Assembly (NCBI RefSeq): GCF_004104075.1
Contig: NZ_QOVK01000005.1
Coordinates: 124,001 to 188,000, forward strand
Direction of reading: 5' to 3'
DNA length: 64,000 bases
DNA from: Leeuwenhoekiella polynyae
GTDB taxonomy: Bacteria; Bacteroidota; Bacteroidia; Flavobacteriales; Flavobacteriaceae
Part shown: in pieces, positions 15,850 to 23,846 of the stretch
How the letters are laid out: each line of letters starts with the position of its first letter
Position numbering within the stretch: the stretch's first letter is position 1
Program-made: the position numbers and the translations under genes
Notes under the pieces: generated by a model
What the model was told of the DNA's origin: nothing
What the model saw: only the letters and a program-made list of their open reading frames with translations
The model's database searches: none

Positions 15850-16905
15850 TTAATTAATTCCTAAAATACGTTTCAATTTAGCTTCGTCAGTTTCTGCTCC
15901 TGCAAAATCATCAAAGGCTTTTTCTGTTGCTTCAATAATATGACTGGCGATAAACGGAGCACCCTCTCGAGCTCCTTGCTCTGGGGATTTTATACAGCAT
16001 TCCCATTCCATAACAGCCCAAACGTCACAATTATATTCGGTTAATTTGGTAAAAATAGTTTTAAAATCTATCTGCCCATCACCCGGAGAGCGGTAACGAC
16101 CGGCACGGTCTATCCAATCTCCATAACCACCAAAAGCTCCTTTCTTTCCGGTAGAATTGAATTCTGAATCTTTTACATGAAACATTTTAATATGCTCATG
16201 GTAAAAATCTATGTATTGAATGTAATCCAATTGCTGAAGCACAAAGTGACTGGGATCGTATAATATATTCACACGTTTGTGGTTTCCGGTAGCTTCTAAA
16301 AAGCGCTCAAATGTTACTCCGTCGTGAATATCTTCTCCCGGGTGTACTTCATAACACACGTCTACGCCTTGCTCGTCAAAGGCGTTCAGTATAGGCATCC
16401 AGCGATTTGCCAGCTCTTTAAAACCTAACTCTACCAATCCCGGTGGGCGCTGTGGCCACGGATGAAAGGTATGCCAAAGCAAAGCTCCACTAAAGGTGCC
16501 GTGAACGTCTATATCTAGATTTCTACTGGCTTTAGCAGCACACATCAATTGATCTACAGCCCATTCTTGTCTTTTCTTTGGATTGTTTTTGTAGCCATCT
16601 GGCGCAAAGTTGTCAAACATCTCATCATAAGCAGGGTGTACAGCAACAAGTTGCCCTTGAAGGTGCGTGCAGAGTTCAGTTATTTCTAGTCCGTAGCTAT
16701 TTACTTTGCCTTTAAGTTCGTCGCAATAGGTTTTACTTTCTGCAGCTTTTTTAAGGTCTATTAAGCGAGTTTCCCACGTAGGTATTTGAATACCTTTATA
16801 GCCTAATTCGCTCGCCCATTTACACAAACCGTCTAAAGTATTAAACGGTTCTTTAGTATCCATAAACTGAGCAAGAAAGACTGCAGGGCCTTTAATGGTT
16901 TTCAT
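15850..16905 (-). CDS. Sugar phosphate isomerase/epimerase family (TIM barrel)
   Basis: A 351-residue cytosolic protein of the xylose-isomerase-like TIM-barrel superfamily, without a signal peptide. Probable metal ligands sit in CYEVHPGEDIHDG (Glu), ILYDPSHF (Asp/His), FHVKDSEF and VMEWECC (Glu). A long insert (about residues 85-150) includes GTFSGALLWHTFHPWPQRP. It begins a three-gene run with the two DUF1080 genes, separated by a hairpin from the upstream Gfo/Idh gene. In characterised 3-keto-glycoside pathways members of this superfamily act as hydratases or isomerases of the keto-sugar; that role is inference here. Confidence 0.8.
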   Translation of the reverse strand: MKTIKGPAVFLAQFMDTKEPFNTLDGLCKWASELGYKGIQIPTWETRLIDLKKAAESKTYCDELKGKVNSYGLEITELCTHLQGQLVAVHPAYDEMFDNFAPDGYKNNPKKRQEWAVDQLMCAAKASRNLDIDVHGTFSGALLWHTFHPWPQRPPGLVELGFKELANRWMPILNAFDEQGVDVCYEVHPGEDIHDGVTFERFLEATGNHKRVNILYDPSHFVLQQLDYIQYIDFYHEHIKMFHVKDSEFNSTGKKGAFGGYGDWIDRAGRYRSPGDGQIDFKTIFTKLTEYNCDVWAVMEWECCIKSPEQGAREGAPFIASHIIEATEKAFDDFAGAETDEAKLKRILGIN

Positions 16906-16924
16906 AGTTGTTTGTATTTATAAA

Positions 16925-16955
16925 AAAGCAAGCGCCTCATCGAGACGCTTGCTTT
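16925..16955 (-). terminator. Hairpin with T run inside the sugar operon
   Basis: AAAGCAAGCG-C-CTC (16925-16938) pairs with GAG-A-CGCTTGCTTT (16942-16955), one mismatch, loop ATC. On the minus strand the stem is followed by TTTTTTA. It lies 6 bases beyond the stop of the Gfo/Idh gene and 20 bases before the start codon of the next gene, so it probably reduces expression of the downstream three genes. Confidence 0.8.
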
Positions 16956-16961
16956 AAGTTG

Positions 16962-18113
16962 TTATTCTGTTAAACTTACCCAAGCAGCATTATTGTCATT
17001 AGAAGCAACAGCAGCATAAATAAACTGCATACCTCTTAGACCGTCATCAATGGTTGGAAAATCTGGTCGCTCACTAAAAGTAGCACCATCTTTTACTGCA
17101 AGTACTTCTTTAGCAAAACTTCTGTAAATGGTAGCAAAACCTTCTAGGTATCCTTCAGGATGCCCAGGAGGAACCCGGGTATATTCTGTAGACTCTGGGT
17201 AAGTGCCGTTTCCGCCAGGCGTAAATATTTGCTTTGGCTTATCTAACCAGTAGGCTGTTAATTCATTCGGGTTTTCCTGACACCAAGCCACGCTACCTTT
17301 AGTACCGTAAACGCGTATAGCAAGATTGTTTTCTTCACCGGTTGCAATTTGAGAAATACTTAAAGTTCCTTTTGCGTTATCTTCTAAACGCAACAAAATA
17401 TTACCATCATCATCCAGCACACGGCCGGCACCAAAACTGGTAAGATCTGCCGCAAGTTCCAGGATTTTCTTTCCGGTAATGTATTCGGTTAGATTTTCGG
17501 CATGAGTGCCAATGTCTCCAAGCGCACCGCCAATTCCAGATTTTTTAGGATCTACACGCCAAGAAGCTTGTTTATTTTCGGTTTCTTCTACAGCCGTAGA
17601 CATCCACCCTTGCAGGTATTGCACTACCACTTTACGAATAGCACCCAGTTCTCCGTTACCAACCATCAAGCGAGCTTGTTTCACCATTGGATAACCGGTA
17701 TAATTATGTGTTAGAGCAAAAATTTTTCCGCTCTTTTTTACCGCTTTTTGAAGCTCAAAAGCTTCTTCCAGACTTAAGGTAACCGGCTTGTCACAAATCA
17801 CGTGAAAACCTTTTTCTAGCGCTAATTTTGCGGGAGGAAAATGCATATGGTTTGGGGTCACAATAGACACAAAATCCATACGGTCTGATTCAGGAAGTTC
17901 GGCTTCTTTTTCAATCATTTCCTCAAAGCTTTTGTAAGCACGCTCTGTAGCTACACCTAAAGCTTCGGCAGATTTTATACTGCGTTCCGGGTTGCTGCTA
18001 AAAGCACCACAAACCAGGTCAATCATTCCGTCAATTCGAGATGCACGTCTGTGTACATCGCCTATAAAAGAGCCCTGGCCGCCACCGACCATTCCCATTT
18101 TTAATTTTTTCAT
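16962..18113 (-). CDS. Gfo/Idh/MocA family oxidoreductase
   Basis: A 383-residue NAD(P)-dependent sugar oxidoreductase. The N-terminal Rossmann fold has GMVGGGQGSFIG, the family's EKP-type motif appears as CDKPVTLSLEEA, and the C-terminal domain has DIGTHAENLTEYITG, giving the active-site Asp and His. No signal peptide, so cytosolic. It starts 2 bases after the MFS transporter stop. In this locus it is the best candidate for reduction of a 3-keto-sugar back to the normal sugar after import. Cofactor choice cannot be read off. Confidence 0.88.
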   Translation of the reverse strand: MKKLKMGMVGGGQGSFIGDVHRRASRIDGMIDLVCGAFSSNPERSIKSAEALGVATERAYKSFEEMIEKEAELPESDRMDFVSIVTPNHMHFPPAKLALEKGFHVICDKPVTLSLEEAFELQKAVKKSGKIFALTHNYTGYPMVKQARLMVGNGELGAIRKVVVQYLQGWMSTAVEETENKQASWRVDPKKSGIGGALGDIGTHAENLTEYITGKKILELAADLTSFGAGRVLDDDGNILLRLEDNAKGTLSISQIATGEENNLAIRVYGTKGSVAWCQENPNELTAYWLDKPKQIFTPGGNGTYPESTEYTRVPPGHPEGYLEGFATIYRSFAKEVLAVKDGATFSERPDFPTIDDGLRGMQFIYAAVASNDNNAAWVSLTE

Positions 18114-18115
18114 CG

Positions 18116-19345
18116 TTATACTTTTTCGCCTTTATATTCTATTTTTTCATTTTTAAATGCGATCAGGAAGAACACAAATACTAGCGCAGCAAAGCCCGCA
18201 GGATATAACCAAATTGTCTTCCAATCGTGTATTTCTCCCACAAGATAATTATCTGTAATCTGGCCTGCAACCCAAAATCCTATTAACATTCCTACTCCAT
18301 AAGTGGCTAGTGTTATAAGTCCCTGAGCAGCACTCTTGTTGCTCGATCCTGCTTTAGAATCTGTGTAAATTTGTCCTGAAACAAAGAAGAAGTCATAACA
18401 AACTCCGTGTAAAGCAATCCCTATTAAGAGCATAAACGAAAGCTCATCTGCGTTTCCGAAAGCAAATAATACATATCGAATTACCCATGCCAACATCCCG
18501 AAGAGTAAGGTTTTTTTGATGCCAAAGCGTAACAGGAAAACAGGGATTAGAAGCATAAACAATACTTCAGAAATTTGTCCTATAGATTGTTTAAGTGTTG
18601 GATTTTCCATTTGCAGTTCGGTTAGGAACGGATTAGTATTTTGATAGTAAAAGGCTAATGGAATACAGATTAAGATTGATGAAACAAAGAAAATTAAAAA
18701 GTTCTTATTCTTAAGCATGGTGATAGAGCTCAATCCTGTTTTTTCTAAAATAGATTGATTTTCATCGGATTTAATAGGTGGTGTTTTAGGTAATAAAAAG
18801 CTGAAAACTCCTAAAAATGCTGAAGCAATGGCAGTCATCGTAAATGTATTGCTTAATAGTCCGTCTTGAATTCCGCTTTGTGAATCCCAGCCCAAAAGAC
18901 TAATTATAAAACCTGCCACAATCCAGCCTACAGTCCCAAAAACACGAATCCATCCAAAATCTTTTGATGGGTTGTTCATTTGCCTAAAGGCGACAGAATT
19001 GACTAAAGCCAAAGTGGGCATATAAGCAATCATATATCCTAAGACATACGGATAGAACACAGCAAAATCTGTGGTCTGGCTCATTTGATACATTAAGTAA
19101 GCACCAACTAAATGTAAAACGCCTAAAATACGTTCTGCATTAAAAAATTTATCAGCAATAAGCCCTATAATAAAAGGAGCAATGATTGCCCCCCAAGACT
19201 GTGTAGAGAATGCCATTGCACTTTGTGCTCCGGAAGCCTCTAAATTGTTTCCTAAAAATGTTCCTAAGGTTACAAACCAGCCTCCCCAAATAAAAAATTC
19301 GAGGAACATCATTAGTGATAATTGAAATCGAACAAGTGGTTTCAT
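18116..19345 (-). CDS. MFS transporter, nucleoside:H+ symporter-like family
   Basis: A 409-residue inner-membrane protein with 12 hydrophobic segments, resembling the NupG/XapB branch of the major facilitator superfamily (start VRFQLSLMMFLEFFIWGGWFVTLG). Relatives in Bacteroidota sit in sugar-catabolic clusters and are often labelled nucleoside permease, but the neighbours here (isomerases, Gfo/Idh, DUF1080) argue for import of a sugar or keto-sugar. It is second in the minus-strand operon, 16 bases after the lipoprotein isomerase and 2 bases before the Gfo/Idh gene. Confidence 0.82.
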   Translation of the reverse strand: MKPLVRFQLSLMMFLEFFIWGGWFVTLGTFLGNNLEASGAQSAMAFSTQSWGAIIAPFIIGLIADKFFNAERILGVLHLVGAYLMYQMSQTTDFAVFYPYVLGYMIAYMPTLALVNSVAFRQMNNPSKDFGWIRVFGTVGWIVAGFIISLLGWDSQSGIQDGLLSNTFTMTAIASAFLGVFSFLLPKTPPIKSDENQSILEKTGLSSITMLKNKNFLIFFVSSILICIPLAFYYQNTNPFLTELQMENPTLKQSIGQISEVLFMLLIPVFLLRFGIKKTLLFGMLAWVIRYVLFAFGNADELSFMLLIGIALHGVCYDFFFVSGQIYTDSKAGSSNKSAAQGLITLATYGVGMLIGFWVAGQITDNYLVGEIHDWKTIWLYPAGFAALVFVFFLIAFKNEKIEYKGEKV

Positions 19346-19361
19346 GTATTTATTTTAGTGA

Positions 19362-20339
19362 TTATTTTAAGTTTTGAGCAGTCTTGATTAAAAGCTCTTT
19401 AGTAAGCAGTATTCCTTCTTCTGGAGTATGATTTTCTCCTTCATATTCTACACCTATAAAACCGGTGTAGCCAGCATCTTTTACGATTTGTAGAATTTTT
19501 GTAAAATCCATTGATGTTTCTTCACCAGCCTCATTGAAGTCATAGGTTTTAGCACTTACAGCAAGAGCTTTAGGCATCATTTCTTCTATTCCCTTGTATT
19601 TATCGTATTCTTTTACACAAGGAGCATCCCACATTTCACCATTTTTCCGTTCTATACAGAAGTTTCCAAAGTCTGGTAACGTACCGCAGTTTTCTTTATC
19701 AATGGTATTGATGACTTCCATAAGTAGTGCTGCATTTGACGAATACCCGCCGTGATTTTCTACGGTGACCTCAATGTTTTGAGTTGCGCCGTAATCTGCG
19801 AGCTTACCCAGACCATCAATAGCACTAGTTTTCCAGATTTCTTTATCTGCAGCACCGATAAGATTTACGCGAATGGCATGACAGCCTAAATATTTTGCGG
19901 CATCTACCCATTTCTTATGATCTTCTACTGCCTGATTACGCTCAGATTCTGACGCTGCTGCCAGATTACCTTCACCATCAACCATAATGAGTACATTTTT
20001 TACCTCAAATTCTTCACTTTTAGCTTTCATTTTAGGAAGAATAGAATCAAGTGCAACCTGATCGTTTTTGTAAGTTTCCATCAAAGGAGTATACAGTTGA
20101 CTTACATATTCAATACCTTCAAAACCCATTTCGTGAGCCTTTTCTGCGAAATCTAAGGGGTCCATTTCTCCGCTTCTTATGGCTTCATTAAGCGACCATT
20201 GGGCCAGAGAAATTTTGAAAAAAGGTTGTTTTTCGGCTACTACAACGCTTTCATTTGTATTTTTTTCAGTTTTTTTTTCGCTTTTACACGATAAAACAGC
20301 TACCGAAATTAGAGCCGCCAATACGAGTTTAATGTTCAT
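19362..20339 (-). CDS. Lipoprotein TIM-barrel isomerase/epimerase
   Basis: A 325-residue protein with lipoprotein signal MNIKLVLAALISVAVLSC (lipobox VLSC), a short Lys/Glu linker, and a xylose-isomerase-like TIM barrel. Candidate metal-binding stretches are VTVENHGGYSSN (Glu), LPDFGNFCIE (Asp) and FIGVEYEGENHTPEEG (Glu). The lipid anchor puts this enzyme outside the inner membrane, unlike the cytosolic paralogue at 15850. First gene of the minus-strand operon, divergent from the GMC oxidoreductase across 166 bases. It probably converts a keto-sugar intermediate in the periplasm; which reaction is unknown. Confidence 0.82.
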   Translation of the reverse strand: MNIKLVLAALISVAVLSCKSEKKTEKNTNESVVVAEKQPFFKISLAQWSLNEAIRSGEMDPLDFAEKAHEMGFEGIEYVSQLYTPLMETYKNDQVALDSILPKMKAKSEEFEVKNVLIMVDGEGNLAAASESERNQAVEDHKKWVDAAKYLGCHAIRVNLIGAADKEIWKTSAIDGLGKLADYGATQNIEVTVENHGGYSSNAALLMEVINTIDKENCGTLPDFGNFCIERKNGEMWDAPCVKEYDKYKGIEEMMPKALAVSAKTYDFNEAGEETSMDFTKILQIVKDAGYTGFIGVEYEGENHTPEEGILLTKELLIKTAQNLK

Positions 20340-20457
20340 TGAATTAGCAATTTAGGTTGTTTGCGAGGGATTGCTGAAACGTGCGAACCCCCTATAAATA
20401 TATAAGTTCTCTAAATTATACTTTTTTTAGTTTACCTAAAAAATAACTTAAAATTTA

Positions 20458-20465
20458 TATATTTG
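20458..20465 (+). promoter_or_regulatory. Bacteroidota -7 box TATATTTG in the divergent sugar-locus promoter
   Basis: A perfect TAnnTTTG match 41 bases before the GTG start of the GMC oxidoreductase gene, inside the 166-base region between the two divergent sugar operons. The rest of this region is very AT-rich; I see no clear operator palindrome. Confidence 0.5.
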
Positions 20466-20505
20466 ATAGCATAGGCTAGATTATTTTATTAAAAACTAAA
20501 TAAAA

Positions 20506-22215
20506 GTGAGTAGTATTAAACCTGAAGAAATGTATGATGCCATTGTGGTGGGTACAGGAATTAGTGGTGGCTGGGCTGCCAAAGAATTGTGTGAAAACGG
20601 ACTAAAGACTTTAGTTCTTGAGCGGGGGCGTATGGTAAAACATATTGAAGATTACCCGACTATGAATATGGATCCCTGGGATTTTAAATTTAAGGGGCAA
20701 CCTACTAAAGAGGAAGAGGCTAAACAATTTAAGCAAGCCCGTACCGGCTATACTACAAACAAGGCTCACAGCCATTTCTTTGTAAATGACTTAGAACATC
20801 CTTATAACGAAACTAAGCGTTTTGACTGGATGCGTGGTTACCACGTAGGGGGTCGCTCTATTATGTGGGGACGTCAGAGTTATCGCTTGAGCGATATAGA
20901 TTTTGAAGCAAACAAAAAAGAGAGTATAGCTGTTGACTGGCCCGTGCGTTATAAAGATATCTCCCCTTGGTATGATAAAGTTGAAGAATACATTGGGGTA
21001 AGTGGTGAAAACTTAGGTCTGCCACAGTTGCCTGATGGTAATTTTGGCCCGCCAATGGAGTTGAACTGTGTTGAAGAACACCTCAAGAAGAACATGGCGC
21101 AAAATTATAAAGACCGCTTACTTACTATAGGTCGTACAGCGCATATAACGTATACAGATAAAACATTTGAAGGACGTTCTGCTTGTCAATATAGAAATCG
21201 CTGTATGCGTGGGTGTCCTTTTGGAGCTTATTTTAGTTCTAACTCATCTACTTTACCAGCTGCAGAACGTACCGGTAATATGACGTTAAGACCATTTAGT
21301 ATTGTAAGTGAAGTTATCTATGATGATACTACAAAGCTTGCTACGGGAGTTAAGGTTATTGATGCTGAGACCAAAGAAGAGATGGTTTTTAACTCAAAAA
21401 TTGTTTTCTTGTGTGCATCAGCAATCGCCTCAGCATCTATTTTAATGCAATCTAAGTCAGATCGTTTTCCTGAAGGATTGGGTAATGATAGTGGAGAGTT
21501 GGGCCATAATATTATGGATCATCATTTTAATGTAGGAGCATCTGCAAAGTTTGATGGTTTTGAAGATAAGTATTATAAAGGTCGCCGTGCCAACGGACTT
21601 TACATCCCTAGGTTTAGAAATGTAGGTGGGGATTCTGATCAACCTAACTTTAAGCGTGGTTATGGATACCAAGGTGGAGCAAGTCGAGGAGACTGGACTG
21701 AAGCGATTTCTGAAATGAAATATGGTGAAGATCTTAAGAAAGCTATTTCAGAACCGGGAGGTTGGACTATAGGTATTAATGCTTTTGGTGAATGTTTACC
21801 GTATCACGAGAATAAAATGACCCTAGATTATGATAAAGTAGATAAGTGGGGATTACCTACTATTACCTTTGATGCTGAATGGAAAGAGAATGAGTGGGAG
21901 ATGCGTAAAGATATGAAGCAGCAGGCAGCAGATATGTTAACTAATGCAGGCTTTAAAGATGTGCAGACTTACGATAATCCCGGTGCACCTGGTTTAGGTA
22001 TTCACGAGATGGGAACTGCTCGTATGGGAAGAGATCCTAAAACTTCTGTACTTAACGGGAATAATCAACTGCACGCTGTACCTAATGTTTATGTTACAGA
22101 TGGTTCTTTTATGACTTCAGCAAGTTGTGTGAATCCGTCATTAACTTATATGGCATTTACTGCAAGAGCAGCTAATCATGCGGCAGAACAATTTAAAAAT
22201 GGAAAATTCGCTTAA
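20506..22215 (+). CDS. GMC oxidoreductase, probable glucoside 3-dehydrogenase FAD subunit
   Basis: A 569-residue flavoprotein. The N-terminal FAD motif is VVGTGISGGWAAKEL, the C-terminal active site includes GIHEMGTARMG and SASCVNPSLTYMAFTARAA. A cysteine cluster C227-x5-C233-x3-C237 (CQYRNRCMRGC) matches the iron-sulfur motif known in FAD glucose/glucoside dehydrogenases with a small subunit. It has no signal peptide of its own; the adjacent small subunit carries one. Start is a GTG at 20506; an ATG at 20530 is possible but would lie only four residues before the FAD strand. Likely oxidises C3 of glucosides to 3-keto-glycosides in the periplasm; substrate is inferred. Confidence 0.85.
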   Translation: MSSIKPEEMYDAIVVGTGISGGWAAKELCENGLKTLVLERGRMVKHIEDYPTMNMDPWDFKFKGQPTKEEEAKQFKQARTGYTTNKAHSHFFVNDLEHPYNETKRFDWMRGYHVGGRSIMWGRQSYRLSDIDFEANKKESIAVDWPVRYKDISPWYDKVEEYIGVSGENLGLPQLPDGNFGPPMELNCVEEHLKKNMAQNYKDRLLTIGRTAHITYTDKTFEGRSACQYRNRCMRGCPFGAYFSSNSSTLPAAERTGNMTLRPFSIVSEVIYDDTTKLATGVKVIDAETKEEMVFNSKIVFLCASAIASASILMQSKSDRFPEGLGNDSGELGHNIMDHHFNVGASAKFDGFEDKYYKGRRANGLYIPRFRNVGGDSDQPNFKRGYGYQGGASRGDWTEAISEMKYGEDLKKAISEPGGWTIGINAFGECLPYHENKMTLDYDKVDKWGLPTITFDAEWKENEWEMRKDMKQQAADMLTNAGFKDVQTYDNPGAPGLGIHEMGTARMGRDPKTSVLNGNNQLHAVPNVYVTDGSFMTSASCVNPSLTYMAFTARAANHAAEQFKNGKFA

Positions 22216-22217
22216 TT

Positions 22218-22856
22218 ATGAAAAGAAGACAAGTATTAAAAAATATAGGTCTGGGCGCTGGTTATGTAGCCGTTGCTCCAGCAGTTTTTAACTTATTGCA
22301 AAGTTGTAAGAGCGAACCAAAAAATGAATGGCAACCTGTTTTCTTAAATGTTGCTAACGGTTTTGCATTGACTCAGGTTTTAGATGTAATTCTACCAAAG
22401 AGCGATACTCCCGGAGCATCAGAATTAAACATAGCTCAGTTCATAGACAGTTATATGGATGAGGTTGCGGGTGATAAGCAAAAAGAAGAATTTAAGTCTG
22501 GAGCTAATGCATTTGCATTAAGCTTTAAAGAAAATTTTGATAAAGAATTAAGCGACGGAGAAGCCGAAGATTTTGAGAAAGCTGTCGCTAAATATTTAGG
22601 GGCAGATAAAGAAACTCGTGATGCCTATGTGAAGCGAATTTCAGAAACTCAGGATCCTGAGGCTCCTAAAGCAGGCTTTGATGCACATGCAGGTTCTTAT
22701 GCGTATCTGGGTGTAGTACGAGATTTAGGGATCTGGGCTTGGAAAAACAGCGAGGCTGTAGGTGAGAACGTACTTTGGTATGACCCGATTCCAGGAGCTT
22801 ACATAGGCTGCTTACCAGAATCTGAAGCTGGTGGAGGTAAAGTAATGTCGTTATAA
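22218..22856 (+). CDS. Gluconate 2-dehydrogenase subunit 3 family, Tat-type signal
   Basis: A 212-residue small subunit paired with the GMC flavoprotein 2 bases upstream. The N-terminus MKRRQVLKNIGLGAGYVAVA looks like a twin-arginine signal (RRxxLK) and is followed by LLQSC, a possible lipobox, so it may be a Tat-exported lipoprotein. The mature part is helical and acidic, as in the family (FALTQVLDVILPKSDTPGA). In gluconate, fructose and glucoside 3-dehydrogenases this subunit is needed for export or assembly of the catalytic subunit. The stop overlaps the next start by one base (TAATG). Confidence 0.85.
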   Translation: MKRRQVLKNIGLGAGYVAVAPAVFNLLQSCKSEPKNEWQPVFLNVANGFALTQVLDVILPKSDTPGASELNIAQFIDSYMDEVAGDKQKEEFKSGANAFALSFKENFDKELSDGEAEDFEKAVAKYLGADKETRDAYVKRISETQDPEAPKAGFDAHAGSYAYLGVVRDLGIWAWKNSEAVGENVLWYDPIPGAYIGCLPESEAGGGKVMSL

Positions 22857-23782
22857 TGAAACGTAGAAATTTTATACAGAAAGGAGCCTTAAGTGGTTCC
22901 TTTTTGGCTTTAAATGGGCCTAAGCTTTTTGCGATGCAAGAAGGTTTAGGTGTCACTCCTTATCATCAATTCAATCTAAATTATGCTCCCCATTTAGGGA
23001 TGTTTAAAAATCTGGCAGGCGATGACCCTATAGATCAGTTAAATTTTATGGCAGATCAGGGCTTTACTGCTTTTGAAGATAATACTATGCGTGATCGCTC
23101 TGTGGCTTTGCAACAGCAAATGGCAGATGTGATGCAAAAACGTGGTTTACAAATGGGTGTTTTTGTAGCCCACAAGATTTATTGGACAGAGCCTAACCTT
23201 ACAAGTGGAAAAAAGGACAAACGCGACGAGTTTCTAGCAGACATTAAAGCTTCTATAGAGGTTGCTAAACGCGTAAATGCAAAGTGGGTTACCGTTGTGC
23301 CGGGTTATGTAGATATGACGCAGGATATCAATTATCAGACGGCTCACGTAGTAGAGAGCCTAAAGCAAGCTACTGCTTTATTAGAGCCTCACGGAATCAT
23401 AATGGTTTTAGAGCCTCTTAACTTTTACAATCACCCCGGATTATTTTTAAAAGAAAGTCCACAAGCATATCAAATTTGTAAAGCGGTTGATAGCCCTTCG
23501 TGTAAGATACTTTTTGATGTGTATCATCAGCAGATTCAGGAAGGAAACTTAATTCCTAACATTGATGCTTCCTGGGATGAGATCGCATATTTTCAAATGG
23601 GAGACAATCCCGGAAGAAAAGAGCCTACTACCGGTGAGATCAATTATAAGAATATTTTTAAGCATATTTATGAAAAAGGCTTCACCGGAGTTCTGGGTAT
23701 GGAACACGGTAACTCTATGCCGGGAGCAGCAGGAGAACAGGCTGTCATAGATGCTTATGTGAGCTGCGATAATTTTCTATAA
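22856..23782 (+). CDS. Hydroxypyruvate isomerase-like TIM-barrel protein, exported
   Basis: A 308-residue protein with a Tat-like signal (MKRRNFIQKGALSGSFLALN) and a TIM barrel of the hydroxypyruvate isomerase type. Metal or substrate residues are expected in MVLEPLNFYNHPG (Glu), ILFDVYHQQIQEG (Asp/His), FQMGDNPGRKEPTTGEINY and GMEHGNSMPG (Glu). Third gene of the plus-strand operon, overlapping the small dehydrogenase subunit by one base, so it acts in the same pathway. Periplasmic isomerisation or hydration of the keto-sugar product is the simplest idea; direct evidence is lacking. A strong terminator follows. Confidence 0.82.
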   Translation: MKRRNFIQKGALSGSFLALNGPKLFAMQEGLGVTPYHQFNLNYAPHLGMFKNLAGDDPIDQLNFMADQGFTAFEDNTMRDRSVALQQQMADVMQKRGLQMGVFVAHKIYWTEPNLTSGKKDKRDEFLADIKASIEVAKRVNAKWVTVVPGYVDMTQDINYQTAHVVESLKQATALLEPHGIIMVLEPLNFYNHPGLFLKESPQAYQICKAVDSPSCKILFDVYHQQIQEGNLIPNIDASWDEIAYFQMGDNPGRKEPTTGEINYKNIFKHIYEKGFTGVLGMEHGNSMPGAAGEQAVIDAYVSCDNFL

Positions 23783-23795
23783 AAAACTTCTAAAT

Positions 23796-23829
23796 AAAAA
23801 AAGAGACTTTATTTGAAGTCTCTTTTTTT
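23796..23829. terminator. Strong bidirectional hairpin between the GMC operon and trehalase
   Basis: AAAAAAAGAGACTT (23796-23809) pairs perfectly with AAGTCTCTTTTTTT (23816-23829) around a 6-base loop. It lies 13 bases after one stop and 17 bases before the other, so it serves both convergent units. Confidence 0.92.
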
Positions 23830-23846
23830 GATTGACTTTTTGTGGT

